From: Saprospiraceae bacterium
GTDB taxonomy: Bacteria > Bacteroidota > Bacteroidia > Chitinophagales > Saprospiraceae
Assembly (NCBI GenBank): GCA_029251525.1
Contig: JAQXDE010000016.1
Coordinates: forward strand, 124,001 to 188,000
Direction of reading: 5' to 3'
Length of the DNA: 64,000 nt
The notes under the pieces were generated by a model. That model was not told the DNA's origin, did not search any database, and worked only from the letters and a program-made list of their open reading frames with translations. Positions 1 through 8,166 of this stretch are shown one piece after another. A program made the position numbers and the translations under genes. Each line of letters starts with the position of its first letter. The stretch's first letter is position 1.

Positions 1-251
1 AATAAAACTAATTAAATTTTCTATTCGTTGATATGTTCTTTTTTAAAAGGATATTAAGTTTTTAATAGTCCATATTAAATATTGAAAAAATTAAAGTACA
101 AGATAGTCAGAACAAGAGTTTATTGTAAAGAAATGGACTTAAAAGGAATTCTTTACAAAACGGTTATAAAGGATAGAAGTTAAGTTTAAGATATGGGAGT
201 TTTTTCCCTTACCTTGTTTATGGTTTTGATTAAAATATTTTGAAAGTAAAA

Positions 252-1253
252 CTATTTCAAAATATATTTCATACATAAATCTATCGTCGCTTCAATCCCT
301 TTTTTATGCGTCCGTTCCACACCGTGTGAAGCGGAAACTCCAGGTCCAATTAATCCAACTCGAAAATCATTCCCTGCACGCAAAGCAGCTGAACCATCAC
401 TTCCATAAAAAGGATAAACATCTACTGCATGAGCAATTTTATGTTTGCGAGCCAGTTTTGTCAGTTTTTTTCTCATCTCAAAATCATATGGCCCTGTCGA
501 GTCCTTTGCGCAAATCGAACAAGCTGTTTCCTTTCCAGTACAACCATCACCGACTACACCCATGTCAATGACTAGTAACTCTTTTACGGAATCAGAATAC
601 CCCACTGTTCCTCCATGACCAACCTCTTCATAGTTAGAAAAGAAGATTTCTACCGGAGCAATTTTTTTCATATCCTTCATCCGTTTCGCAATTTCAAAAA
701 GGACAAAACAACCTGCTTTGTTATCCATGTATCTTGATTTAATAAAACCATTTTTGGTTTCTTTATAGTTTGTTTCAAAGCACACAAAATCACCTACTTG
801 AATTCCAAGCTTCTCAGTATCTTTTTTTGATTCGACCAATTCATCGAGTCGAATATGCATATTATAAAGTGTTCGTTTTTTTGAATTCAAATCTGGATTG
901 ACATGCGCTGCAGGATTATCGAGAAGGAGAGTACCCGTATAAGTTTTCTCATTCAAAGTTTTGATGCGGCAATAAGCACCTTCATAGCCATTCAATTGAA
1001 TGCCACCAACTTTTGAAAAACGTAAATTCCCATTCGGTAAAATCGCAGAAACTACACCACCCAAAGTATCGACATGCGCGGCAATTGCCAAGGTCGGATT
1101 TTTTCCAAAAGAACATTTTACAGCACCTTTATTGGTGCGTTCAGGTTTCCAACCATAGCTTTTTAAAAGTTTGAAAATATATTTAGAGGCATTCTCTGAA
1201 TAGCCAGAAGGGGAGTCAATTGCGACTAATTTCTTCAAAGTAGAATAATCCAT
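252..1253 (-). CDS. M42-family metallopeptidase (aminopeptidase / endoglucanase-like)
   Basis: The 333-residue product is a cytosolic zinc or cobalt aminopeptidase of the M42 family, which trims amino acids from peptide N-termini. Visible metal ligands and catalytic residues are AAHVD (H60, D62), the bridging Asp of MDNKAG (D177), the catalytic pair in NYEEVGHGG (E209, E210), D230 in VIDMG and H316 near the C-terminus in ERTH. The order and spacing are those of the family, and the length is slightly short of the usual 340-360. The PDZ-like insertion domain between about residues 70 and 165 seems present. It stands alone on the minus strand, with no partner close by. The start is the first Met, followed directly by the SGYSEN type N-terminus expected for M42. 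The physiological substrate cannot be deduced. Confidence 0.9.
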   Translation of the reverse strand: MDYSTLKKLVAIDSPSGYSENASKYIFKLLKSYGWKPERTNKGAVKCSFGKNPTLAIAAHVDTLGGVVSAILPNGNLRFSKVGGIQLNGYEGAYCRIKTLNEKTYTGTLLLDNPAAHVNPDLNSKKRTLYNMHIRLDELVESKKDTEKLGIQVGDFVCFETNYKETKNGFIKSRYMDNKAGCFVLFEIAKRMKDMKKIAPVEIFFSNYEEVGHGGTVGYSDSVKELLVIDMGVVGDGCTGKETACSICAKDSTGPYDFEMRKKLTKLARKHKIAHAVDVYPFYGSDGSAALRAGNDFRVGLIGPGVSASHGVERTHKKGIEATIDLCMKYILK

Positions 1254-1490
1254 ATTTGTTTTTTCCGCAATTTATGAAAAAATAGATTTTATCAATAGGG
1301 GTTTTGTAAAAAGAAATTTTTGGATTTTATATTTAATCAAAGAACTTACGGAAACTATTGTAATAGGTTTTAGGTTATATGGATACCTAAAAGTAAAAAG
1401 GAAGGCTAAATTTTTCTTTGTAAAAGCACTAGTCATAAAGTCTAATATTTAAACACAATTCAGTAGTTTCGCTCTTTCTAAAAGATAATT

Positions 1491-3035
1491 ATGGTTTTTT
1501 CAAAAAAGTATAAATTTTTCCTTTTTATTTCAGCCTTCGTATTTGTGATAAATATGCTCATTATGAATGAGTATACGACCATACTTGATGAAGTAGAATC
1601 TAATTTTCTCCTTGATGTACAAATCTTGTTAGGGAAAGGAGAATTAAATCCAGATACAAAAGCATTATTACCTGTCTGGGTTAATTCGAATTTGTATAAG
1701 TCTTTAGGATTTAGTGAATTCGGATTACGATTTCCAAATGTTCTAGTGCTATTTATGACTTTTTTAGGGTTTTACTTTTTTGGGAAAAAGATATTTGGAT
1801 TGAAAACAACCGTGGTAACCTTGTTGGTTTTAGGAAGTTCATTTTTACCTGTTAATCTTTCAAAATTTATTACCGGGGATGTTTGGCTTTTTGGAGCCCA
1901 ATTGATGAGTTTCATTTTTATGATTTTGTATTTAAAGCAACCGATTGGTAAATGGAAATGGAGTGTTTGGTTTTTTGTGGTGCTCGGAGCGATGATTCAT
2001 CCGTTAAGTATGTTTATTTGGAGCATCGGATTGTGGGGGTATTTACAACTATTTCATCCAAAAGGAAAAAATTTGCAAAGCCTAGTTTTGTTGCCTTTAT
2101 TTGTTATCGTGTACGCGCCATTGTGGTATTTTGGTTTTATCAGTTTGGAAATGCCAAATTTTTTGATGGGAATAGGATCTGAGCACTTTAAATATTTCTT
2201 TGTAATTGCACTCTTAGCAGTTTTACCGTGGTTTGGATTTTTACCCGCTTCGATTTGGGATATGATTCAAAAAATAAGGAAAAAAGAAGAACTCGCAATC
2301 ATTAATTTAGGTTGGATTTTATTTGCTATGTTTAGTCAATCGATGATCATTGTTGCAGCTTTTTCTTTTTTGATTGCAAAAAACTTGATTGCTTATTTTG
2401 GTAAAAACTATCCATATAAACGCTGGGTGAAAGGGTTTACTTTGCTTAACATGATTTTTACTTTCTTCATCTTATTTATGGTTTTGTTGGGTGGATTTAT
2501 GAACTTTCAAGGCGAAGGTTATCGCTCTGTTTTCGGATTAAGTATTTTGTATTGGTTTGGAAGTATGGCTGCAGTTTTAGGATTGTTTATGCATAAAAAT
2601 TCTTTGGTGACTGGTGGTATGGCGGTGAGTGGATTAATGTGTACTTGGCTATTTTGGTTGCAGGTAAATCCGTTAATGGAAAGTCAAAGAAATTTTCCTA
2701 AACAAGTTTTCCAAGAATTAAAAACTCAAGGTGTTGGAAGGGTGGGAGTAAATTTAAAAATTACCGAACTATATCATTTAGATTCTGATTCGGTTTTTTA
2801 TCAAAAAAATATGAAGGTTTATTTACAAGAATTAAATGTAAAGTCAATTGCGGTTGATTCTGTTAAAATGGTTTCGATGACATCTAAAGATCAAAATGCT
2901 TTCGCTGCAGTATCTGTTCCCTTTTTTGAGAAACTGCCTTCAAATCATATTTTTTTACAAAATAAAAAATACACGATTACGGGTGGAAAGGATTTTTTGA
3001 AAAAAGCAGAGAACTATGAATTGGTAGAATTTTAA
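1491..3035 (+). CDS. Multi-pass membrane protein, GT39/GT83-like glycosyltransferase
   Basis: The 514-residue protein has about a dozen hydrophobic segments. The first is at residues 8-25 and is followed by an acidic DEVESN loop, then by an LRFPN motif near residue 82. This arrangement (first membrane helix, acidic loop, L-R-x-P) is typical of ArnT/PMT-type glycosyltransferases that use a polyprenyl-phosphate sugar donor at the outer face of the inner membrane. The C-terminal 100 residues are soluble. I therefore call it a GT39-like transferase. The acceptor (lipid, glycan or protein) is unknown and no sugar-pathway genes lie nearby. A strong hairpin terminator begins 28 bases after the stop. 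The alternative is an unassigned membrane protein. Confidence 0.65.
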   Translation: MVFSKKYKFFLFISAFVFVINMLIMNEYTTILDEVESNFLLDVQILLGKGELNPDTKALLPVWVNSNLYKSLGFSEFGLRFPNVLVLFMTFLGFYFFGKKIFGLKTTVVTLLVLGSSFLPVNLSKFITGDVWLFGAQLMSFIFMILYLKQPIGKWKWSVWFFVVLGAMIHPLSMFIWSIGLWGYLQLFHPKGKNLQSLVLLPLFVIVYAPLWYFGFISLEMPNFLMGIGSEHFKYFFVIALLAVLPWFGFLPASIWDMIQKIRKKEELAIINLGWILFAMFSQSMIIVAAFSFLIAKNLIAYFGKNYPYKRWVKGFTLLNMIFTFFILFMVLLGGFMNFQGEGYRSVFGLSILYWFGSMAAVLGLFMHKNSLVTGGMAVSGLMCTWLFWLQVNPLMESQRNFPKQVFQELKTQGVGRVGVNLKITELYHLDSDSVFYQKNMKVYLQELNVKSIAVDSVKMVSMTSKDQNAFAAVSVPFFEKLPSNHIFLQNKKYTITGGKDFLKKAENYELVEF

Positions 3036-3062
3036 AGTAAATCAAATACTTTCACCAAAAAT

Positions 3063-3101
3063 AAAAAGGGTTAAATGAGAAATTCTCATTTAACCCTTTT
3101 T
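3063..3101. terminator. Bidirectional terminator hairpin
   Basis: Two 19-base arms (3063-3081 and 3083-3101) are perfect reverse complements, with A5 on the left flank and T5 on the right. The hairpin therefore works in both directions. It ends the glycosyltransferase gene on the plus strand and the 42-residue ORF on the minus strand, whose stop codon lies 4 bases away. Confidence 0.85.
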
Positions 3102-3104
3102 ATT

Positions 3105-3233
3105 TTAACTCATAAAATAATAGTACGAGAAGGCTACTAAAATTACAGTAGCCAATGCTACGACAGTAAGAATTTTCTTTTCTTCTTTTTTTTGACGTGC
3201 CTCGATTCGTTGTTGTTTTTTTGATTTAGCCAT
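3105..3233 (-). CDS. Small single-pass membrane protein, 42 residues
   Basis: The ORF starts with ATG at 3233 and ends with TAA at 3105-3107. The product has a very basic, glutamine-rich N-terminal half (MAKSKKQQRI, then alternating Arg, Lys and Glu up to residue 20), one hydrophobic helix (residues 21-36) and an aromatic tail SYYYFMS. This layout, with positive residues inside followed by a single transmembrane helix, is that of a genuine small inner-membrane protein. The stop is immediately followed by a strong shared terminator, which supports expression. I do not recognise the family and assign no function. Confidence 0.6.
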   Translation of the reverse strand: MAKSKKQQRIEARQKKEEKKILTVVALATVILVAFSYYYFMS

Positions 3234-3437
3234 ATGTGAATTGTTTATTTTTGTAATAATTTGGTACAACTAATTTAGGAAAAAAATAATTACTTCTATT
3301 TTTTTTCAAAAAAAAATGGCAAAAAAGGTTTTTACCAAAATAAAAAGTTGGTTTTTTAAAATTTAATCTACTAATAATTTGCTATCTTTTTTATCAAAAA
3401 TTAATATTATCTTTTTTTAAAAAAAACACTAAAAAAG

Positions 3438-3469
3438 TTGGCAGTTTTCAACCAATAAAATTACTTTTG
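3438..3469 (+). promoter_or_regulatory. Promoter of the SRP RNA
   Basis: TTG at 3438-3440 and TACTTTTG at 3462-3469 are separated by 21 bases, matching the Bacteroidota -33 / -7 consensus (TTG, TAnnTTTG). The RNA stem begins 6 bases after the -7 element, as expected for the start site. Confidence 0.8.
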
Positions 3470-3474
3470 CGACT

Positions 3475-3567
3475 GGTGAGAGCCATTCGTCCAGCTCCTG
3501 TCGAACTCCCCCAGGGTGGAAACGCAGCAAGGGTAGATGGTTGAGCGGAGCGGTATGGTTTCTCACC
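3475..3567 (+). ncRNA. ffs: Bacterial small SRP RNA (4.5S-like)
   Basis: This is the RNA of the signal recognition particle, which binds Ffh and targets membrane proteins to the translocon. The ends pair as GGTGAGA (3475-3481) with TCTCACC (3561-3567), giving a hairpin of about 93 bases. The apical part carries the conserved SRP core: CAGG followed by a GGAA tetraloop and ACGCAGCAAGG (3515-3537). The RNA is followed by a run of T (3570-3576), so the closing stem doubles as its terminator. It has its own promoter and lies between the small ORF and the transaldolase-like gene. Confidence 0.93.
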
Positions 3568-3644
3568 TCTTTTTTTGATACTACTTCCTACCATATATTT
3601 TGTATTCAAACCATATCTTTTAATCCTTTTAAAAAAATATTCAA

Positions 3645-4307
3645 ATGAGATTTTTTATTGACACGGCTAATTTAGACGAAATCAAAGAAGCAAAAGACTT
3701 TGGTATTTTGGATGGTGTAACTACTAACCCGTCATTGATGGCAAAAGAAGGTATCACTGGAACTGACAATGTAATGAAGCATTACAAGGCCATTTGTGAA
3801 TTGACTGATGGTGACGTAAGTGCTGAAGTAATTTCTACGGATTTTAAAGGAATTGTGGAAGAAGGTCGAATTTTGGCTGATTTGGCTCCAAATATTGTGG
3901 TAAAAGTACCTATGATCAAAGATGGAATTAAAGCAATCAGTTGGTTTACTGAAAATAATATTCGCACAAACTGTACTCTAGTTTTTTCTGCAGGCCAAGC
4001 AATTTTGGCTGCAAAAGCCGGAGCAACATATTTGTCCCCATTCATAGGTAGAATTGATGATATGTCATGGGATGGAATTGAATTGATTCATCAGATTGCA
4101 GAGATTTATGCGATTCAATCTTTTGATACAGAAATATTAGCTGCCTCGATCCGTAGTCCAAAGCATATTGTAGAAGCTGCTGAATCAGGTGCAGATGTGG
4201 TGACTTGCCCATTGAAAGCGATTATGGGATTATTATATCACCCGTTGACGGATATTGGATTAGCGAAATTTTTGGCAGATCATGAAAAAGCAAATAAAAA
4301 AGCATAG
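3645..4307 (+). CDS. fsa: Transaldolase-like protein (TalC / fructose-6-phosphate aldolase family)
   Basis: The 220-residue TIM-barrel enzyme transfers or cleaves a dihydroxyacetone unit of sugar phosphates in the cytosol. The N-terminus MRFFIDTANLDEI and the motif GVTTNPSLMAKEG (D6, T26, N28) are hallmarks. The Schiff-base lysine is K87 in VVKVPM, and the downstream NCTLVFSAGQA and SPFIGRIDD segments are intact. The short length (215-225 residues) matches the TalC/FSA subfamily and excludes the 315-residue TalB type. Sequence alone does not settle whether it acts as a transaldolase in the pentose phosphate pathway or as a fructose-6-phosphate aldolase. It is a single gene closed by a hairpin terminator. 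Confidence 0.92.
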   Translation: MRFFIDTANLDEIKEAKDFGILDGVTTNPSLMAKEGITGTDNVMKHYKAICELTDGDVSAEVISTDFKGIVEEGRILADLAPNIVVKVPMIKDGIKAISWFTENNIRTNCTLVFSAGQAILAAKAGATYLSPFIGRIDDMSWDGIELIHQIAEIYAIQSFDTEILAASIRSPKHIVEAAESGADVVTCPLKAIMGLLYHPLTDIGLAKFLADHEKANKKA

Positions 4308-4330
4308 ACTTTTTTAAATATAAATTTTAG

Positions 4331-4366
4331 AAAACGGTTTGCTGATAATTCGGTAAACCGTTTTTT
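4331..4366 (+). terminator. Intrinsic terminator after the transaldolase-like gene
   Basis: AAAACGGTTT (4331-4340) pairs with AAACCGTTTT (4355-4364), with a 14-base loop and a T6 run at the end. Confidence 0.8.
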
Positions 4367-4643
4367 AATTCTGAGGCTACAGAAAATTTATAAGTTGAAT
4401 TTGACGAAAAGAATAATTTATGTAAGATTGGTTTTTTAGGACTTATTTTAGAGGGATTTTTTCTAGTTGTTTTATTAAGTTTTTGATAAAGGAAATTTCT
4501 CTTGAGAGAGAAAGAATACAAGTAAAATAGATAAAATACTCAAGTCAATTACCTTAAAACGGATTGATAATTAAATGTGAAGATGAGATTAAAGGGTAGA
4601 AAAAATAGAATCCAAAGTATCAAATTGCAAATATTTTGAAAAA

Positions 4644-5246
4644 ATGAAAAAAACAATACACATCATCCGCCATGGACAAACTGAATTTAATAAACTTCGA
4701 ATCATTCAAGGTTCAGGCGTTGATTCAGATTTGAATGATCGAGGTCGTGAACAAGGACAACTTTTTTATGAAAAATATAAGGAATATCCTTTTGAAGTGG
4801 TGTTAACCTCCACCCTAAAACGAACCCACCAAACTGTTCATCCATTTATCCAAACTGGTTTACCCTGGGAACAATTTCCAGAAATCGTAGAAATGAATTG
4901 GGGGGTTCATGAAGGGAAATCTGGGAATGAGGAAATGAAAAAAGATTATGATAGAGTAGTGCTTAGTGGAAATTTTGATGAGCGAATTGAAGGTGGTGAA
5001 AGTATTAATGAGATGGCGGAGCGATTGCAAAAGTTCATAGACCATTTGCCCACTCGGATGGAAAAGAATATTTTAGTTTGTATCCACGGTCGAGCGATGC
5101 GTTGTCTGATTTGTCTATTAGAGCAAAAAAAATTGACTGAAATGGAAAACTATCCTCACTCAAATACCGGTCTATATTTGATAGAGCATAGTGTAGGTGG
5201 CTTTGTTGTTTTGGAGAAAAATAATACAGAGCATTTAAAAAAATAA
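4644..5246 (+). CDS. Histidine phosphatase family protein (phosphoglycerate-mutase-like)
   Basis: The 200-residue enzyme belongs to the branch of the histidine phosphatase superfamily that forms a phosphohistidine intermediate. The RHG motif is at residues 9-11 with the nucleophile H10. R60 lies in the TSTLKRT segment, the acid is E83 in EMNWGVHEG, and the second catalytic histidine is H148 in CIHGRAMR. All four are present, so it should be active. It resembles broad-specificity phosphatases (GpmB/CobC types) more than the glycolytic mutase, and the substrate is not predictable. The gene is monocistronic, with the ATG preceded by an A-rich stretch and no Shine-Dalgarno. Confidence 0.88.
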   Translation: MKKTIHIIRHGQTEFNKLRIIQGSGVDSDLNDRGREQGQLFYEKYKEYPFEVVLTSTLKRTHQTVHPFIQTGLPWEQFPEIVEMNWGVHEGKSGNEEMKKDYDRVVLSGNFDERIEGGESINEMAERLQKFIDHLPTRMEKNILVCIHGRAMRCLICLLEQKKLTEMENYPHSNTGLYLIEHSVGGFVVLEKNNTEHLKK

Positions 5247-5625
5247 ATTTAATTACATAGGAAATACTGGGTTAGCCTAGTCTATTGAGAAAGATAACTA
5301 AATAAATGAATATACTTAATACCCCTTATTAGGTAATTTTAAGGTTTCTCGTGATAATCTTCATCAAGTAATTGACACTTAAATTTAAACCCTGTAAATT
5401 GTACTCATAATAAGAAATTAATCTCACTTATACATATCACTTTTTAAAAATCTGCTGAGTCTAAATTTTAAACTCGCAGTAAACAAACCCTTTTTGCTAC
5501 AACAAATTATAATCCGACCTTTCCAAGTTATCTTGGGAAGGTTTTTTTGTATTTATACCTTTTGCCTTGTCGTTTTAAATACCAATATCTCTCAAAAAAA
5601 ACTATTTTTGAAAAAATAAATATTT
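5247..5625. other. Intergenic region with one hairpin, no gene seen
   Basis: This 379-base AT-rich stretch has no credible ORF on either strand. Its only clear structure is the hairpin described separately at 5518-5548. What that hairpin terminates is unclear, because it lies 270 bases after the phosphatase gene. A short untranslated RNA upstream of it cannot be excluded. Confidence 0.5.
5518..5548 (+). terminator. Intrinsic terminator-like hairpin
   Basis: CCTTTCCAA (5518-5526) pairs with TTGGGAAGG (5533-5541) with one G-U pair and a 6-base loop, followed by seven T (5542-5548). Confidence 0.7.
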
Positions 5626-6768
5626 ATGAGTGAATCAATAAAGTTAAGTCCTCAAGAATTAGCAAGATATAGTCGGCACATTGCTATTCCTGACTTTAAT
5701 ATAGCTGCGCAAAAAAAATTAAAAGCTGCTAAGGTTTTAGTTGTTGGTTCTGGAGGATTGGGAAGTCCTATGCTTTTGTATTTGACTGCAGCTGGAGTAG
5801 GACAAATTGGGATTGTAGATTTTGATGTAGTGGATGATAGTAATCTACAAAGGCAAGTTTTATTTACAGTGGATGATATTGGTGAATCGAAAGTAGAGAA
5901 AGCAAAGTCTAGATTGGAGAAATTAAATCCATATGTTAAATTTACCATTTATAACAAAGCTTTTACAAAAGATAATGCCCTTGAAATTATTAAAGATTAT
6001 GATATAGTAGCAGACGGTACAGACAATTTCCCAACTCGATATTTAGTCAATGATGCATGTGTTTTGGCAGGAAAAATAAATGTGTATGCAAGTATTTTTA
6101 GATTTGAAGGCCAAGTTTCTGTTTTTAATTTTTTAAATAAAGATGGAACCCGCGGAGCTAATTATAGAGATTTATTTCCGGAACCACCTCCACCTGGAAT
6201 GGTGCCAAGTTGCGCTGAAGGAGGTGTATTAGGGGTGCTTCCTGGAATTATAGGTAGTATGCAGGCGAATGAGGTTATTAAAGTAATTACTGGGGTAGGA
6301 GAACCCTTAGCTGGTAGATTGTTTTTATTTGATGCCTCAAGTTTTACTACGCGGATTTTGAAGGTGAGAAAAAATTCGAATATTCATATTTCAGAATTGA
6401 TTAATTATGAAGAATTTTGTGGTCTAGAAAATCAAAATGGAGAAAGGGAAATTAAAGAAGTGACTGTAAATGATTTGAAACTATGGCAAGAAAAAGGAGT
6501 TGATTTTCAATTGATTGATGTCAGAGAACCTTACGAATATGAAATTGCTAATCTTGGAGGTGAACTCATTCCACAAAAGGAATTGATGCAAAACCTCAGT
6601 AAAATTTCGACTAATAAAAAAGTGATTATTCATTGTCGAAGTGGAGTTAGAAGTGCTGAGGCGATTAGAGATTTACAAAATATAGGTGACTTTAATAATT
6701 TGTATAATTTGAAAGGTGGGATTCTTGATTATTGCAAAAAAATAGATTCTTCAATTCCGATATATTAA
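5626..6768 (+). CDS. moeB: MoeB/ThiF/HesA-type adenylyltransferase fused to a rhodanese domain
   Basis: The 380-residue fusion would adenylate the C-terminal glycine of a small ubiquitin-like sulfur carrier (MoaD or ThiS type) and supply sulfur through its rhodanese domain. Residues 10-250 form the E1-like fold, with GSGGLG at 41-46, the DNLQRQ-like segment at 71-77, TDNFPTR at 132-138 and PSCAEGGVLG with the conserved C196. Residues 275-380 form the rhodanese domain, with active-site C337 in HCRSGVRS. Oddly, the zinc-binding cysteine pairs of MoeB are missing: CYRC is NYRD here (179-182), and the second CxxC is absent around 251-260. No molybdopterin or thiamine genes lie beside it, so the true partner is unknown. 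Confidence 0.88.
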   Translation: MSESIKLSPQELARYSRHIAIPDFNIAAQKKLKAAKVLVVGSGGLGSPMLLYLTAAGVGQIGIVDFDVVDDSNLQRQVLFTVDDIGESKVEKAKSRLEKLNPYVKFTIYNKAFTKDNALEIIKDYDIVADGTDNFPTRYLVNDACVLAGKINVYASIFRFEGQVSVFNFLNKDGTRGANYRDLFPEPPPPGMVPSCAEGGVLGVLPGIIGSMQANEVIKVITGVGEPLAGRLFLFDASSFTTRILKVRKNSNIHISELINYEEFCGLENQNGEREIKEVTVNDLKLWQEKGVDFQLIDVREPYEYEIANLGGELIPQKELMQNLSKISTNKKVIIHCRSGVRSAEAIRDLQNIGDFNNLYNLKGGILDYCKKIDSSIPIY

Positions 6769-6954
6769 AAAATAGGTGGCATATAATAATCCGAGAGACA
6801 ACACAGTCAGCAACTTCCTTTTTTTCTAATAAAAATAGAAAATACTTATATTTAGTTAGTTTAACTTTTTTTCCTAAAAAACTAAGGTACTAAGTCTAAT
6901 TTTTTTCAAACATCTTCCTCTTTTTTTATGTTTTACAATCATAAAAGAATCGAT

Positions 6955-7569
6955 ATGAAAAATCTACTTCTATTATTTTGTCTACCTCTTTTGTTCTGCA
7001 CTTGCAAGCAGATCCTCAATCCCTCGAATTATTCGAGTAAAAAATTTCACTATAAAACTTTAGCGATTTTACCATTTGAAATTTACACTAGTGTTAAAAA
7101 CTTGCCAGAAGGTGTGACTATCTCTATGATTGAAAAAGCAGAGGGTAGAAAAAGTAGGGTGATGCAGAGAGATTTATTTCGATACATTACTCGTGAATTA
7201 GCCAAATCACCTCGCAAGGTGAAGTTCCAAGATGTCAATCATACCAACAGTGTTTTTAAGAAAAATGGGATGGGAAGGCAAATGATTTTTAATACTCCTA
7301 AAAAAGAATTAGCAAAGATATTAAAAGTAGATGCCGTTATTTTTGGAAGCGTTTATCAATATAAAAACAAGTTGAATTTGGATAAAGATGAGGAAGTAAC
7401 TTTTTCAGGAATGAACAACAAAATTTCTGCAGTTATTTATGCTTACGAAAAAAGGAAGGGAAGAATTGAATGGAAATATGATGGTTCACAATCTGGATTT
7501 CCTAGTGATTATGGTCCTGAAGTAGTGAAAGGATTATTGAGAAAAGCTGCTCGAGATTTTCCACTCTGA
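6955..7569 (+). CDS. Putative lipoprotein, CsgG/DUF799-like fold suspected
   Basis: The chosen ATG at 6955 gives 204 residues and starts directly at a signal peptide (MKNLLLLFCLPLLFCTCKQ); an upstream in-frame ATG at 6928 would add nine non-signal residues. Cys15 or Cys17 is a candidate lipidation site, although neither has an ideal lipobox. The mature part contains TLAILPFEI near the start and VDAVIFGSVYQYKNK in the middle. This pattern is seen in outer-membrane-associated lipoproteins of the CsgG/DUF799/TPR-less type, where a conserved G-S follows a hydrophobic strand. The family link is weak. It is a single gene that lies between moeB and a decayed stretch. Confidence 0.7.
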   Translation: MKNLLLLFCLPLLFCTCKQILNPSNYSSKKFHYKTLAILPFEIYTSVKNLPEGVTISMIEKAEGRKSRVMQRDLFRYITRELAKSPRKVKFQDVNHTNSVFKKNGMGRQMIFNTPKKELAKILKVDAVIFGSVYQYKNKLNLDKDEEVTFSGMNNKISAVIYAYEKRKGRIEWKYDGSQSGFPSDYGPEVVKGLLRKAARDFPL

Positions 7570-7621
7570 AACCTCTGTCATCCCATTTTCTGGTTTGGTT
7601 GTCTTAATTTATCCTTTTTAT

Positions 7622-7834
7622 CTAGGTAGTGAGGATTAAATTCCATTTGTCTGGTTTATTTTGATTTCCCCATCTTCCTACTTTTTTATTTAATACAATC
7701 TGTTTATTTGGAAATCCATAGAAATTTAAATAACGTGGGATTAATCCATTATCCCCAAATAGATAGAAGTATAACCATTGGTATCCCTGATCATCCATTA
7801 AACTAATAAAAAGAAATATAAGGATGAAAATCAT
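7622..7834 (-). CDS. Doubtful small ORF, 70 residues
   Basis: The ORF begins with a hydrophobic leader (MIFILIFLFISLMDD) and continues with an aromatic-rich stretch containing YLFGDNGLIPRYLNFYGFP and a basic tail. No family was recognised. The composition is that of coding DNA and not random AT-rich sequence, but its position beside a frameshifted fragment suggests it may be a gene remnant. No promoter or ribosome site is clear. Confidence 0.3.
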   Translation of the reverse strand: MIFILIFLFISLMDDQGYQWLYFYLFGDNGLIPRYLNFYGFPNKQIVLNKKVGRWGNQNKPDKWNLILTT

Positions 7835-7868
7835 CCATATGGAAAGTCGGTCCGCACCATCCTAATAT

Positions 7869-8014
7869 CTATTTAAATCTTTGTTGCGCCTTACTGATAG
7901 CTTTGTCTGGAAGACCTACAAAGTGTAATGTTTTGATCTAGCAGAAACAATTCCTCCCAAATTGAATTCAATGGTATTTTTTTTTGAATCCACACCCTGA
8001 AAATACACTAGCAT
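7869..8014 (-). pseudogene. Frameshifted small ORF (48 codons if one base is restored)
   Basis: From the ATG at 8014 the minus strand reads 31 codons (MLVYFQGVDSKKNTIEFNLG, then GIVSARSKHY) and hits TAG. Restoring one T in the ACTTTG segment continues the reading as FVGLPDKAISKAQQRFK and ends at TAG, 7869-7871. The well-formed polypeptide on both sides of the break suggests a recent single-base loss or an assembly error. The family is unknown. Confidence 0.35.
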
Positions 8015-8104
8015 ATGTTTTTACGAGTATTCCCCACATAGCACTCAAAACAAAGTGAAAAATATCAAGGATAAAATACGTTAAAAACCATCATACATTG
8101 ACAG

Positions 8105-8144
8105 AATCAGATTAGTATGTAATTGAAACCATACTAATCTGATT
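8105..8144 (-). terminator. Hairpin after the repeat-protein gene
   Basis: AATCAGATTAGTATG (8105-8119) and CATACTAATCTGATT (8130-8144) form a perfect 15-base-pair stem with a 10-base loop, 22 bases after the stop of the minus-strand gene. There is no clear U-run, so it may be a mRNA 3' end stabiliser or a weak terminator. Confidence 0.6.
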
Positions 8145-8166
8145 GTTGTCACCTATACTCTATTAT

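Larger units (their letters stand above)
7570..8104. other. Gene-poor stretch with coding remnants
   Basis: The region contains no full-size gene. On the minus strand it holds a 70-codon ORF (7622-7834) and a 48-codon ORF interrupted by one missing base (7869-8014), both listed separately. The rest shows no recognisable signal. Confidence 0.5.

Noticed and set aside
4327-4521. 64-codon minus-strand ORF after the transaldolase-like gene
   Set aside because: It contains the terminator hairpin at 4331-4364 and has no protein-like features.
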